Shown in pieces: positions 1-12,689 of a stretch of 64,000 nucleotides of DNA. Position 1 is the first letter of the stretch. Every line of letters starts with the position of its first letter. The stretch comes from Temnopleurus reevesii (lineage: Eukaryota; Echinodermata; Echinoidea; Temnopleuroida; Temnopleuridae). The notes below the pieces were generated by a model. That model was not told the origin of the DNA and searched no databases. It worked only from the letters and a program-made list of their open reading frames with translations. The stretch spans positions 12,157 through 76,156 of the forward strand of contig BQKZ01001565.1 of the NCBI GenBank assembly GCA_036244855.1, given 5' to 3'. Both the position numbers and the translations under genes were made by a program.

Positions 1-929
1 AAGTGAGAGAAATGATCTAATAACTGCCAATAATGACATAAAAGGAGAGGAATCATGGGCTAACTATGGATGAGATTTAGACTCCAGGGAATGACTTGAC
101 ACCTCAGAAGGTTCCAACTAAGTGTGGGTTTCCTTCCATTAATGATTCTAATCGAGTCGTCAGACCTAAACCAATAGCTATCTCCCTTCTTCCCCGTCTC
201 CATAACTACTCTCATTTACTCTGCCCGGTGATGATGATGATGATTATTGTGGTGCGGAGAATCTGTTTGCAGTAAACCATCTGCTTTGAGTTAAGTTTGT
301 TGTTATTTATAAAGGATGCGATTACGATTTCTTTGTGACTTGGAGAGGCAAGAAGAAAGTAAAGGTCGAAGGGTGAAGGCCAAAGACAAGGTCATGCATG
401 AAATTTGACTCCAGTAGTCTGTTGCCTCTGAAGAGAGCCCTAGATGAAAAATATGAATAATGATTTTCACATATGATTAGGGGGTCCCTAAGGGTAGGGA
501 GTGACATAATTCTTTGAAATATAAATTCAAACTGCAGACTCACATCCAAAATACTAATCCTAAATTCAAATTATTATTTGTTACAAGATATTTTCCCTGA
601 ACCTGGTAAAAAAAAAAATTGGATTTACCTTGAATGAAAGCATTAAGCTATACATAACTTATTTGCCCTAAAAGATGACAGAGCAATTCATTTAAAATAT
701 TGTGCAAGCAAATAAGATGTTGATAATTACTCTACTTATAAATGCTTATTGCTTATACACCTGATCCTTTTTAATGCACTAATTTGTATTTTCTATAATT
801 GTTATTCAGCCGCGTATCATTCAATATGATATGCAGATCATTTCATAATATTAATGCCTAACAATTTGTTATATTTGCATTCAATGGGAATATTGTATGA
901 AGTTAAAGGCTGAAATTGTGGAAAAAAGC

Positions 930-1110
930 AACAAAATTGTATAAATTTATACTAAACAAAATAGAGTCAGTCATGGACAATAGAGCCATAGGCTGTGTAT
1001 TGAACTGTGCACAAACAACAATAATAAGCTGGTTCCGATTTGAATAACATTACAAAGGAGTATTGAATTGGCATTCGACTTAATTTTTCGGAAATAGATT
1101 ATATCATGTT
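930..1110 (+). mobile_element. Non-autonomous element, ~180 bp family, copy 1
   Basis: It contains the family core AAGCTGGTTCCGATTTGAAT and ACATTACAAAGGAG, then TTGAATTGG. Its right end GGAAATAGATTATATCATGT matches the inverted left end seen in the 18.0 kb copy. The left end (AACAAAATTGTATAAATTTA) is degenerate. The element ends about 50 bases before the COE splice acceptor. Boundaries are approximate. Confidence 0.6.
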
Positions 1111-1131
1111 AAGTATAGGATTTAAGAGTAA

Positions 1132-1235
<104 letters not shown>

Positions 1236-1313
1236 GCAAGCTAACCACCCATATTCCAGCGAAATTTGCAATGATGCTATCCCATGTTCTGGAGGATATG
1301 GCGCCTGAGCAGC

Positions 1314-1470
1314 GTTTCACCAAGATAAGAAAGACTTTAAGAATGACTTTCAGATTGACTGGTACCAGTTCTTGTGCAGAATGCGTCTAATATCATGAAT
1401 CATTACGCACAAGAAGGAATACCAATCAATCTTAAAGTCGTTCTTAAAGTCTTTCTTATCTTGGTGAAAC
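1314..1470. mobile_element. Foldback (MITE-like) element just downstream of the COE exon
   Basis: The left arm GTTTCACCAAGATAAGAAAG continues for about 60 bases and is mirrored by the right arm, which ends TCTTATCTTGGTGAAAC. Arms differ at only a few positions over roughly 60 bases, and the centre (around 1370-1410) is itself partly self-complementary. It starts 84 bases after the exon end. No clear target-site duplication was seen. It encodes nothing. Confidence 0.75.
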
Positions 1471-2380
1471 ACCGCCCCGGATACAGAGGCAAAGTACAAA
1501 CCTTCAGATCAGCATGAATATCATCTCATTTTTTTTTCTACGGAGACTCGATCATACATCATCAAATACCTCGATATTGTTTATTTCCATCGCCGCGCTC
1601 TGGTGAAAAACCAAATAAAGTTTACGGGATGAGGACCGAGTTATGATGAAGGGGGTTGTCGTCAGGTAACGAAGTAATGATGATCTTCGGTGAAACGAAT
1701 GCATCAACTCGTAGCAATTAATCTCCACTTGTGGGTTAATTGTGTCATCTGTGCTCGCTATAATGCTCCATAACTTATCTCCTTTCCGCACTCACTCCCG
1801 GTGAATATCTGCCGAATATGATGGAATTTATTTTATTAAATTGTTTTGAGACATAGTATCATGAATGTGATATCTTAATTCTAAGCAAGGAGAATATCAA
1901 ACCCCAAATATCTTTGTTTTGTAATCTATGGACATTATCATGAGTGATTACTTCAACAAATTTATGGGAGTGAAATAAGCAAAAATTCAACATCAGTATA
2001 CAGTGACTGATGTGATGATCTGTAGAGGTTTCTCTTGAAAACCTCTACAGAGAATGGTCAGGTTATCATCTTAGGGGCAATCTTTGCAAAAAAATTATCC
2101 ATATATAGATTATTTTTTCATGCTAATCGCTTTATCAGAATGCATTTGTCCTTATACAATTGTAGCCATGGGTTTTAACTAGTTCAATAAGTTTCATTCA
2201 AAGCATCTTTTGTAGAAGGAATAGTGCAGTGAAAATCTGACATATCGGAATAGTTAGAGGGGTACATTGATGACCTCGTTTCAGTTCAGTTTAGTCATTG
2301 TTGTGGGGTGTCATTCTGCGGCTATTTCTGGTTGATATTGGCATGTCTGTACGGATAAGGGGAAGTGGTCCATTGTAGCT
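1471..2380. other. Intronic stretch without recognised gene
   Basis: AT-rich unique-looking sequence. The only structure noted is a perfect hairpin at 2020-2050. No splice-flanked coding segment was seen. Confidence 0.5.
2020..2050. repeat. Perfect 12-bp stem hairpin
   Basis: CTGTAGAGGTTT is followed after a 7-base loop by AAACCTCTACAG. No flanking duplication or known RNA family was recognised. Confidence 0.7.
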
Positions 2381-2382
2381 TT

Positions 2383-4210
2383 GCGTTAATCCTTGATCAC
2401 CTTGATTCATGGCTCTCCAAGGACCTTGTCTGTCCACAGGTAGGGCCTGAGTGGAGAGGAGGGGGCAGGTAGGGTGGGGATGGGGGCAGGTGGGGAAGGG
2501 GGAGGGGAAGAGGGGCAGGTGGGGTAGCGGATGGATGACTGGCAGGGGAGTGGGTAGTGGACAAAGGATCCAATCATTCATATGTCTGACCACTATTCAT
2601 TGCATACTAAGCACCATGCTTGTATTGTAACTTTTTTGCCTGCAAAAGGCAAAGGCACATGCATAACAGGTTGAACCATTCTCATGCAACTTCCCCCATA
2701 CTTAGCTTAAATTATAATTTTAATTTTTATTAAAGATATCCAGTAAGATAGGACTTTACGTTGTCCCTTAGGTAGGCGATACATTAGGTCTTCGGGTTTG
2801 ATTTCATTTAACTTTAAAGAAAGGCATTCTATCTTTGCTGTTTGCAATTACAAACCTACCTATTATTCCTGGATGAAATCTCAAATTTAAAAATAGATAA
2901 TATCAATAAAGAAGGGGATATAAAGTAACCAATCGGGTGACAAAAGAGCCTCATTTTTTGTGGAATCATGGTGAATTCTTTGCAGAGGTCTATAGTTAGT
3001 TCAATCTCCCTCGGGGGTATAGCCATGAAATGGTATGCATGATGCATTGTTTCTTTTCTGACCATGCCGGGTAACCTTTACGGAGTTGTGATTCACCTGG
3101 TTGTAAGTGCACCTTGATGAAAGACTAGCATTGATGCGCAATTAAAGGGACCGCTAAGAATAGCACTTTAAATGAAGGGGGGGGGGGGGGGGGGGGNAAG
3201 GTGGGGAAGGGGGAGGGAAAGAGGCGCAGGTGGGGTAGGGGGACAGGCAGGGGGGTGGAGTAGTGATTTGTGTTAATCCTTGATCACCTTGATTCATGGC
3301 TCTCCAAGGACCGTGTCTGTCCACAGGTAGGGCCTGAGTGGCAACGAGGGGGCAGGTTGGGTGTGTGGGGTTGTGGATGGGTAGGAGGCAGGGAGGGGCT
3401 AGGGGGTTGGTGGGGAGGGATCCTTTGGTCATGTTTCCTTATACTGATCACTATTCATTGTCTACTATTCTTATATTGAAATAATTATCGGTTCACCCCG
3501 AGATCCAAACACTTGGGTTTCAGAAATTATGGCAGTTCTACGGAAACTTATACTGTATGTGCAGCGAGAAGAGGAGTTTGTACAAGTGGTCTCACTTTTT
3601 CAACCAAAACGCGAGTTGCTGTAGCGAGTCGTGCTGCATGTATAAGCCTCCGTAGGACTGGCTCTATATGTGAGCCATACATTGTAGGTTATGTTTCTCT
3701 GTTTGCAGTAGTCGAAGGCTCTCACGCAACTTACCCCATACTTTGTCAAATAAAATTTCGATTAAAAAATATCCATTAATAAAGGATTTTACTGTTTCTC
3801 TGAGGCACTCATTATATAAGCCTTTGGGCCTTACATATTTAAACTTAAAAAAAGGCATTCTATTTTCTTAACTACAGTTATAGACCTACCTATTATTCAT
3901 GGATGAAATCTCAATTTTGAAAATAGATAATATCAATAAAGAAGGGGGTTATAAAGTAACCAATCGGGTGACAAAAGAGCCTCATTTTTTTGTGGAATCA
4001 TGGTGAATTCTTTGCAGAGGTCTATAGTTAGTTCAATCTCCCTCGGGGGTATAGCCATGAAATGGTATGCATGATGCATTGTTTCTTTTCTGACCATGCC
4101 GGGTAACCTTTACGGAGTTGTGATTCACCTGGTTGTAAGTGCACCTTGATGAAAGACTAGCATTGATGCGCAATTAAAGGGACCGCTCAGATAGCACTTT
4201 AAATGAAGGA
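2383..4210. repeat. Large imperfect tandem duplication, ~0.9-1.0 kb units
   Basis: The segment beginning GTTAATCCTTGATCACCTTG at 2385 recurs at 3272. The following 3' parts (2871-3180 and 3901-4210) are nearly identical over about 310 bases, at a constant offset of 1030. The middle parts (2640-2860 versus 3700-3890) are clearly diverged, and the second copy holds an extra ~200 bases around 3490-3700. G-rich segments at 2470-2540 and 3198-3260 also match, so part of a middle copy may be lost at the poly-G/N junction. Confidence 0.85.
3175..3197. other. Poly-G run ending in an N: assembly junction
   Basis: About twenty G residues are followed by a single N exactly at the boundary between the two duplicated units. 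A homopolymer plus N here suggests an unresolved or collapsed junction. Confidence 0.75.
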
Positions 4211-4219
4211 GGGGGGGGG

Positions 4220-5505
4220 GGAGGATTTTGCAAGGAGGTTTGTACTCTGAAATGCAAATTCAGATCATTTGCAAATTGAAATGTATAATTTCATTGGTAG
4301 CTGGTCTGTGCCTTCAAATCTTATGGAACATTGAATTTGTTTGGTCAGTGCTGATTATCTTGTTTAAACACCCTGTTAAATTAATTTAATATTAAAATGT
4401 TTCGTCCAAATTTTCACCATGAAGACACAAAAGATGAAATGTTTGGATGATTGGAGGAATAGGATAAATTTATTCTTGGTCAAGTCCATCAATATGAACA
4501 TTAAAAGTTGGGGGCCTAATACTACAATCAGGATCCGCAACTTTGGTCGCGAAGTTGTCATTTTTAGTGCTTCAAAATATTGAATCATTAACGACATACA
4601 ATCTTGACAATCTATATTTGCAGAATTAAATTTTATGTCATCTTTCTATTTCATCAATCAAAAACCTTTATTTTCCATAGAAGAGAAAGTCTTTCAATTC
4701 CATTGGTCCATATCATTTGCTTGACCAAAGCGAAATCTAAGCCCAGATTTTATATAAACACCTTCAGGACCGGCAGATAAAAAAAAAGAAAAAAAAATCA
4801 CTAAATTTGATTTTTCAATCCAATTTTTCAGAAAAAAAGTCTTTGTGGAGGGCGTTTTACAGTGAAACTGGAACAGATTTATTTGCTCTTAATTGTCATC
4901 AGCATTCGATGGTGCCAAAAAGAGACCGTGGTAATGAAAGATATAACTTTCAATAATTTAAGGATGAAAAATGATTTGATGTTTGGATTACCCAAATTCG
5001 GTGTTAGGATATTGGGTGGTACAAATGTCTGGATCTTCGCTTAGTTTGGCATAGGCCACAAGACAGGCAGTTACTCATAAACATGGAGGAAGGATGTGAC
5101 ACTTGCATCCATAGAGGAACAAAAATGCCCCTCTTCCTTCTCATCTTACCCCCCTTTTCCCTGTCATCTCTATTATCATCCACCATGAGGGATGTTGCAC
5201 TATCAAGAGTTTCGAAATTATCACGATGAATGCTAATCCGCAAAATTAATCTGGAGACTGTAAAACAAAGGTTTACATTTCTTTGAAATTGTGAAAGATC
5301 GATTCTCATTAGTTACTGGTCAGTTTAAAATAAATGCGTATGCTGTGAAGATCTTGATTGGCCAGTTACAATTATTGATAAATTTATGTGAAGGAGCCCA
5401 GGTCAGTATTGAGATTATTTGTGGTGCAATATCGCGGGCTAACTATTTCTCTAGACAATTCTAAGTTTTAAGGAAAATGAACAGAAATAATTTTAGAATT
5501 GTTAA
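4220..5505. other. Intronic stretch without recognised gene
   Basis: AT-rich sequence with short A-runs around 4780-4840. Open frames here (60-101 codons) have neither splice sites nor recognisable domains. Confidence 0.5.
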
Positions 5506-5509
5506 TGAG

Positions 5510-5890
5510 AAACCCTTACCCTTACAACTCCAAATAAAGCAAATCAGTGGAATATATCAAGTGGGGTAATCAGAAGTAGGTAGGATTACCTTGCCCCCTT
5601 CCTACAAACCCTTACCCTCCAATTAAGGCAACTTAGTGGAAATAAAGGTAGGTTAATCAGAATTGAAGGAGAGTGGTGGGGGGGGGGGGGACTTAACCCC
5701 TTTCCTCCTAACTCTTACTCCTCCAAAGAAAGCAACTTAATGGAAATAAAGCAAGCCGGTTAATCAGAATCAAAGAAGAGTGATGGGAGAGGGGGAGGAG
5801 GAGGACCTTGCCCCTCCGAATAAAGCAAGGCGGTGGAAAATAAAGCAAGCGGGGGTAATCAGAATCGATGATGAGAGATAAGGGGGATGC
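5510..5890. repeat. Degenerate tandem array, ~4 units of ~80-110 bp
   Basis: Each unit contains variants of CCAAATAAAGCAA, then GTGGAAATAAAG and GGTAATCAGAAT, followed by a GA-rich spacer and TTGCCCC. Units begin near 5512, 5605, 5711 and 5811. A poly-G run lies at 5678-5690. Confidence 0.7.
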
Positions 5891-6920
5891 ACGCATCCGG
5901 TGTCATCTTTCTCCCTGGCCGCTGGAATAACACTATTTTGGTCAAAACGATGAGAGATCTCATTTGAAATGCTGTTTCTATCCGAGGTGACTATGGGCTG
6001 GGACAGGGATGATGACAGTGAGTGAGTGATTGACAGCCAAATAGAACTCTTTTTGTTTTATCAATGAGATCATGCCTATTGTCAAGATGATTAATAAGAC
6101 ACACACCGCTAGTTCTCGATCTAGAATACCTTGAATTTTGAAATTTATTGTATGTTTCTTGGTGTGTCTGTATTCTGATTTCGTAGATCCAGGAATTATC
6201 TTATAATATAGATATGCTAATTTCAGAAATTTTCTAATTCAATAAGAATTTAATGGACAAAGTAATTCAATTTTATCTCTCACAATTGCAAATTATGATA
6301 GTGACTTTGATATTTTGCATTTAAAGCCTTCATATACATATTGGAAATTTTGATATTTCAGAAACAGAATTGCTGGACATAAGAATGCTAATTACAGGTT
6401 TATTTTGATCTAAGGTTTGATCGGCTTCCTTTCCCATCCATCAGACCTTCCTCTAATATAGCAACAAGAGAATGAGAAAATGATTGAGAATAATCATCGT
6501 TTGAACACAACACACCAGAAATGCAAAAACTAGGTTTTTTCTTCTTTAGCAGTCGTGCACAAATACTAAATCATCATTTTTTGCTGATAATGATGATCAT
6601 AATCTTTCTTTCATTATCTTTTTAAATTCTTTTCACGTCTGTTGCTCGTATTCAGTAGTTCTTCATTAATTACCAGAACTATGAATTTCATTCAAACCTA
6701 TCACATAGGTCATTTGAATGGTATTCCGTTGATATTGTTCAAATGATACAAAATTTCCGGCAACAGGCCCACACACTTTAAAGCCTATTCCACGTGGCTA
6801 GGGAGATAATACAATTACACATTCCCAGTGGTCGCCTCATAAATACCCTCTTGAAAACTAACTTGCAATGCAATTGGACATTACAAATGCGTGAACTTTG
6901 ATGGACTACGCAGCCCCAAC

Positions 6921-7160
6921 AGGCTGACTCACACCTTTGCGTTTTTAGCCTGCGTCCGCTCAGCGTTTTTTAAATTTAAAATGCTCCCAGAGCGCACAGT
7001 GTACGCTAATCAGATGGTGGACTGACTATCGGCTTGCACTCAAGGAGCATACGCCGGACGTCAGTCCACTGAATAGTGTCTTTCTGCGTCAAGGGAGCAC
7101 TTTTAATTTAAAAAACGGTGAGCCGAAGCAGGCTTTAAACGCAAAGGTGTGAGTCGGCCT
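6921..7160. mobile_element. MITE-like element with ~75-bp inverted termini
   Basis: The left end AGGCTGACTCACACCTTTGC is mirrored by the right end GCAAAGGTGTGAGTCGGCCT. Complementarity continues inward through the GTTTTTTAAATT segment to the GTGCTCCC segment. The 240 bp element is CpG-richer than its flanks and has no coding capacity. No convincing target duplication was found. Confidence 0.75.
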
Positions 7161-7548
7161 TTAACTCCGTTCCCTCCACTGTTGCCCCAAATTGAACTTG
7201 GCATGATGGTGAATAGAGCAGACGAAATCCCACATGGATCCTCCGTTTTCTTTACCAAAGCTCGCCAGATAAATACCCCTGTAACCACTTCTCCAGATTG
7301 TCTTTGAATTGCGATCTTTTCATCATTTCCGCAACTGAATAAGCAAAGGGTGTAGGGAGATAGACAGTGAGAGGGGGGGGGGGGGTAGGGAGAGATGGAA
7401 TGAAGGATAAAAGAAGAAGGAACTATTCAAATAGATTCTTGACTCTATGTTAAGTTCTAGTCATCAACCTTATGAAGAGCAAGAGAGAGATGGAGATGGA
7501 GGAAAGACAGAAGAAGAGATAATATTTACTTTAAGGATATTTTGCCAG

Positions 7549-7571
7549 AAAGAGAGAGAGAGAGAGAGAGA
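7549..7571. repeat. (AG)n microsatellite
   Basis: An uninterrupted AG dinucleotide run of about 11 units inside a longer GA-rich stretch (7460-7600). Confidence 0.9.
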
Positions 7572-7599
7572 AGGAGAGTAAATGACTGAAGAAAAGCGA

Positions 7600-8480
7600 A
7601 ATATTTGAAGAGAGTCTTGCCATCATTCTTGGGTCATGAACCCTTGCAAAATGAGAAAATTTGGGTGCATCATCGGGGCTCAGGATTGGCCCAGTTTCTT
7701 TGAGAAACGGAATCCGTTGAGCCGATGCTCTTTCTCCTCAATCCAGCAGGGCATGTGAATTGGTGATGAGTAAGGACTCGTTGCGTTTAACTGCAGAGCA
7801 GGGATGCCACAATGTCGTTCTTAAAAAGTGGCAAACGTCATTTGAACATACCGCCTTCATTTTTCAAATTTTGTAATTCTGACTGGTATGGTTGCTCCCA
7901 GTGTATTCAAACAATGGTCATAAATGTATTTCATTATGAATAGAACATTTCACTTGTTATAAAGTGGGTGACCATTGGTAAAAGCATGACATAGGATTTA
8001 CCCAAATTTGTAGGTAACAAGAGAAAATTGATAATGATTCATTACCCGGCCCATGTGTATCATTGAGTATTTGTAGCAATAGTTTGAAAATGAGTCTGAA
8101 AATTAACATTATAGCACACATAAATCCCATAGTATTTACAAAGCATCAAAATTTTCTTTTATTCACGTCTAAGAATGTCACAGAATTATAACATCAACTT
8201 AGACGATATTCTGACAAAATACTTGGAATGTCAACTCCATTTCATCAAACTTTTAAAAGCCATATCCCTACTGTTCAGTTGAATGCATAAATGATAACGT
8301 ACTCCTTCCATGATGATAACACACTCCTTCCTTTGCTAAAACCACAGATTGTTTCACAAACAAGAACAATTTAAATGTCTCAACCATGTGCGTTTTAGTC
8401 AGGTTCATCCCAAGATCCACGGTTGTTACAGATGGTAGATCCATCTTGTGCTTTTCTTCAACTTGGCTTTACCCCGACAG
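7600..8480. other. Intronic stretch without recognised gene
   Basis: Unique-looking AT-rich sequence. No splice-flanked coding segment, repeat or structured element was noticed. Confidence 0.45.
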
Positions 8481-8486
8481 GGTCAA

Positions 8487-8825
8487 TGATTCTTGAGGTC
8501 ATAGCTACTGCAAAAAAAAAAGAAAAGAAAAGAAAAAAAGAATGGTTGAAAGAAGATACCATTTAAAGGTATACATCAGCCACGAAAATGATAATATTCC
8601 CAGGCTGTATTTATGTATATATATTTGGATGATAATTCAAAAGAAACAATGTAGTGCAGCAATGAGTCTTAAGGTCATAGCTACTGCTAATGAAAGAAGA
8701 AAAAAGAGGTTGAAAGAAAAAGATACCATTTAAAGGTATACATCAGCCATGAAAATGATGATATTCCTGTCTTATGTATTTATATTTTGATGATAATTCA
8801 AAAGGTACGATGTGATGCATTTATA
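8487..8825. repeat. Two-copy tandem duplication, period ~174 bp
   Basis: AGGTCATAGCTACTGC, ACCATTTAAAGGTATACATC and GATGATAATTCAAAAG each occur twice, about 174 bases apart. Divergence is moderate, with purine-rich length differences near the start of each unit. Confidence 0.85.
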
Positions 8826-8879
8826 GCCAATTCAATATTTCAAAATTACTGAATGTTCAGGGACACCTGTCTACTTCAT

Positions 8880-11560
8880 CAGGGGGGGGGGGGAATACCA
8901 ATATTTGAATGATACACCTACAATTCCGTTTCTGTTATTTTCTGTTATTTGACTTTTTTCTAATTTCAGCATTACATATTAAATTCAATTTGTATGGTTA
9001 GGCTGTTTGGTGATCTTCTTTACTTTGTCTTAGAATAATGTTCTAATTCTTGCCTGTCATGAAATTATTTGAATGATGGGAAATTCCATCAACTGTGATA
9101 AAAAAATTCTACAAATATCTATCTCAAATGTGTACAAAGGAATTTTATATATGTGGAATAGCAACCAAAATCAAATTCAGTATCTGTGAAGGATTGGTCT
9201 TTATGCAGATATGATACAAAGACATACAATTTTCATTCCATCTATTTTCAGCAAATATTTACTTCCACCAATGTATATCTGCCTTTCACTAACATTCAAC
9301 ATGACAATGTCCTCTCGACACTAATTGATCTCCGGATTTGTTTAAGGACAACCCTCTCGCAACGACCCACATTCCCAACTCTCGGATTGATCAAATAGAA
9401 TAAAATAGCATTCATAGACTGCCCTCATCCGCTCTTTCACGAAGGAACGACCGCTGCAAATTGTTTCCCCTCAGTGCGAGAGCTTTTAAGATCCATTAGT
9501 CGTGATCTCACTGAAATTCTCCCCGTTGTTCTCCTTCACTAGACCGTATGACTTCTGGTAATTTTTTCCGCTCTCCGTGTTTGCAGAAGATGCATGTCTG
9601 TATAGAAAGGCGGTGTTTACTCAAATCTAGAGCTTAATATTTAATAGATGTCGTAGATTTATTCATTGTTGTCCCATCTGGCCATTTACCTTTGCTAGAT
9701 CTTTGCTTTCTATATTATTCTAGAGTGAACATTTGTAAGGTTTATGAGCCTAATATATGGCGATCATTATTATGTTTTGATTGTAAATTATTAATAAATT
9801 ATTTGCATAGATAAGTTCATGGAAACACGAGGGAGTCTAGCACATGTGATAAATATGTTACATTCAACCTTTTAGATTTTGAGTTAATTATGTTATATAA
9901 GCATATTCTTTTATCATGTTTGTTTAATTGGCTCTGTCATCATGAGTAGTAGGGACATTACAAATGGTTGAAGAAATACCATAAATCTTTGTGCAAAATA
10001 CTTTCTAAGTATTAAAAATGTCCTGTTTAAAGATATTCTTGAAAAATAAAGATAAATTTCTAACCTCTGTGGAGTTATTTTGAAACACAGGACCAATTCA
10101 GGCAGGTTCATATCTACTATTAGAAGTAGTTTGACAGAAGTGTGAGCAGAGCTATGTAGTAGGAGCTGTTAGTACATAATCTACCTGCTTTGGGCCCATG
10201 TTTGCAATCTTTAGAAAGTGAATGAAGTTGTAGGGGAGCATAATGCCCAGGAACATTTAAAAACCGATACATCTGGCATGACCACAGCGGCGAGTTCATA
10301 CCCTGGCTTGAAATGCCAGCTGCACCCTTAAACCCAGCCTGATGTCAACACCACTTTGTCAGGGAGATAGCGCACGCTAATCCCGCTGAAAGTCTCTGGG
10401 AATTGGCCGCTAAATCGTCAGACAAATCAAATCTGGAAAGTGTGTTTTACAAACCGGGCAGGAATAGGAAGATAATAGGCTCTCCCCATTGGTCGTAATC
10501 TACCAGACAAGCTAACACTCAACAATAACGGGGTGCTCTAAAAACTCCCTGGTAGACACTTAAGTACTTGATAAGTCCCCCATTGGCTGCCCCCTGATAC
10601 GCCTGTAATCACCTTTTGCCACCGCAAATGGTTGGACCCCCTTCCTCCAACCCTCATTTTCTGTCCCTTTCTTGACCCCTCCCCCTTCTGCACCCCTTCT
10701 TGTGACTACCGTCTGTAATGTAATATGGAGAAGATAATACAAAACTCTTACATATGTAACTTTCACATTTAAGCAGATTGAAAAAAAAATTGTAATGTTT
10801 ATTTAAGAAATAGAATGAAGATCTTCTTGCCAGTTTCTTTTCCTGCAGACATTTTCAGAATTTGATATGTAGGCATAGAAATATGAAATTTGATTATGAC
10901 TATTTGTTCCAATTTTTTGTTTGTTTGTCAACCACATAGGCCTCTTTTGTTGCACATATTGTTTGTTTTCTGACATAGACTAGTACACCATGCACAGTTA
11001 ATGATGAATTATAATCTAAAATCTAGTTATCATTCATCTATTTAATTTGTCTTTGTTAGAGTAAAGACCAATGTAGGCTAACAGCTAGGTTCACAAAGGT
11101 TGATAACCCTCGCATTCTCGATATGAATGTGAAATATGACTACATTTGAATGTGAAATATGGCTACAACTCTTTCTTGCTACTTTCTCTTTCCGCAATCC
11201 GCACCGTGGTGCATATCGTGGTGCATATCGCAACCAGATGCACTTGGACTTGCTAAATGGTTCATAGGGTCATACAGCGCTTTGTATTTCTGGCTAAGGC
11301 ACCCCTTAAAAAGTTGTTTGGTTGCATTCCACCGACCTACCCTGTTAAATTAATAGACCTGAACTGTTTTTCTTATCTTTTTTTTTCCTTTCTTTATTCT
11401 TCACCCAAATTTTTAAAATCGCAGTAAGATCAAAGACAAACCTTTGAAATATAAGCTGTAAAGTCATTTTCAGTAAAATTGTAGATAAACATGGTAATGT
11501 ACAACCTGAAAAGTGATTTTCAGATATTCTTTGGCTTTTCACTCTATTCTAGTATCATCT
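8880..11560. other. Intronic stretch without recognised gene
   Basis: Mostly AT-rich with a poly-G run at 8882-8893. Two CpG-richer patches (about 9420-9560 and 10260-10450) stand out from their surroundings and may be regulatory or old inserts. No exon with splice sites was recognised. Confidence 0.45.
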
Positions 11561-11566
11561 TCTTCT

Positions 11567-11691
11567 AACACAATATTAAGTGAAATGAAGTGGGACAGAT
11601 GCAATTACAAGCTGGTTCCGATTTGAATAACATTACAAAGGAGCATTGAATTGGGATTAGACTTGATATTGAAGAAATATATTATATTATT
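11567..11691 (+). mobile_element. Non-autonomous element, ~180 bp family, copy 2 (internally deleted)
   Basis: It shares about 58 bases with copy 1, from TACAAGCTGGTTCCGATTTG through the GAGCATTGAATTGGGATT segment, in the same orientation. The left end AACACAATATTAAGTG resembles the terminal repeat of the 18.0 kb copy. About 60 bases between the left end and the core are missing relative to the longer copies. Confidence 0.6.
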
Positions 11692-12246
11692 ATATCTCGT
11701 TTACTTGAAAATCACATTCTAAAAATTAAAAAAGTGAATGAAAAAAAAAACTTTTTCAGACCAACCAAGGCTATTTTTTGAAAATGTCGTTCATTGGCAA
11801 CCAAACTATTATTTTTTCTTGGCCTAAGCGACCAGGTGAGACAGGTTAGTTACATGCCAAACCTGAGTCGTTCTTGGTGATTTAGAGAGCCCTTGGGACC
11901 ATCTCAGACAAGATAAACTTACGTCCTTCCTGAACTGCCGTGTCCCTTTTGTCTGTATAGTGACTCACCTGTGTGTATTAAGCAAGGGGATTCTCTCAGG
12001 TTTGCTCTTTTACCCCACCCCTACTCCTCTGCTTCACCCCCACGCCCTACCCACTCTTATGCTTTACTGTGATGCCCCTCTTTCTGCTTAGCTTTTTTCC
12101 AATGCGCCCCATACTCCTTTTGAAGACTAAGTTGAAAGTTGAAAATTTGGCCTAATTATGCCCAAGAGATTCTTGTATCTCCCATGCCTGCCTTAATGCC
12201 TCTGAAGTCTCTGTTCCGAATTGTATTATCTGAAATTTGCTCCCAT

Positions 12247-12267
12247 CCCCCCCCCCCCCCCCCCCCN
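12247..12267. other. Poly-C run ending in an N: assembly junction
   Basis: About twenty C residues followed by a single N, the mirror image of the poly-G/N at 3197. It abuts the unusual CTCG-rich segment that follows. Confidence 0.7.
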
Positions 12268-12289
12268 ATATCTTGGGCTAGTTTCCAAA

Positions 12290-12680
12290 ACAGTGAGCTA
12301 ATTTGGGAAATAGCTCACTAACTCGCTCTTATTTGGTGTAGTGCAGCTCACGCTCGCGATAATTCGGCGACTCGGGCTAATTTATTCATTCGTTGTGTGG
12401 GAGCAGCGGAGCATGGCAGCCCGGCCCATTCTCCACACAACAACCACATGCTTATTTCCCTAGACTGCGCATGCTCCAGAACTAGACCAAGCTCGGAGCG
12501 GGCTAATGCAGCTCGCGCTCGCGATAAATTGAGGAAAGAGATTTTGGTCCTTCAAGCTCGAGATTCCAAACTCGCTATAGTGCAGACCAAGATTGCCAAT
12601 CTCGAGATTAATTGCAAAGATGGTTGATCGGGCTAAAAGCTCGAGATCGATGAAACTCGGGCTAGTGCAGCGCCGGCTCT
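12290..12680. repeat. CpG-rich degenerate repeat of CTCG/GCTCGCGAT motifs with nested hairpins
   Basis: Variants of GCAGCTCGCGCTCGCGATAA, CTCGGGCTA and CTCGAGATT recur throughout. Inverted pairs include GTGAGCTA/TAGCTCAC, TTGTGTGGGAG/CTCCACACAA (12393-12440) and CTCGAGATT/AATCTCGAG. A 76-codon frame (12397-12627) translates to a helix-like, Ala/Arg/Lys-rich tail, but there is no splice context. Base composition is unlike the flanking DNA. Confidence 0.55.
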
Positions 12681-12689
12681 AGATATGTC

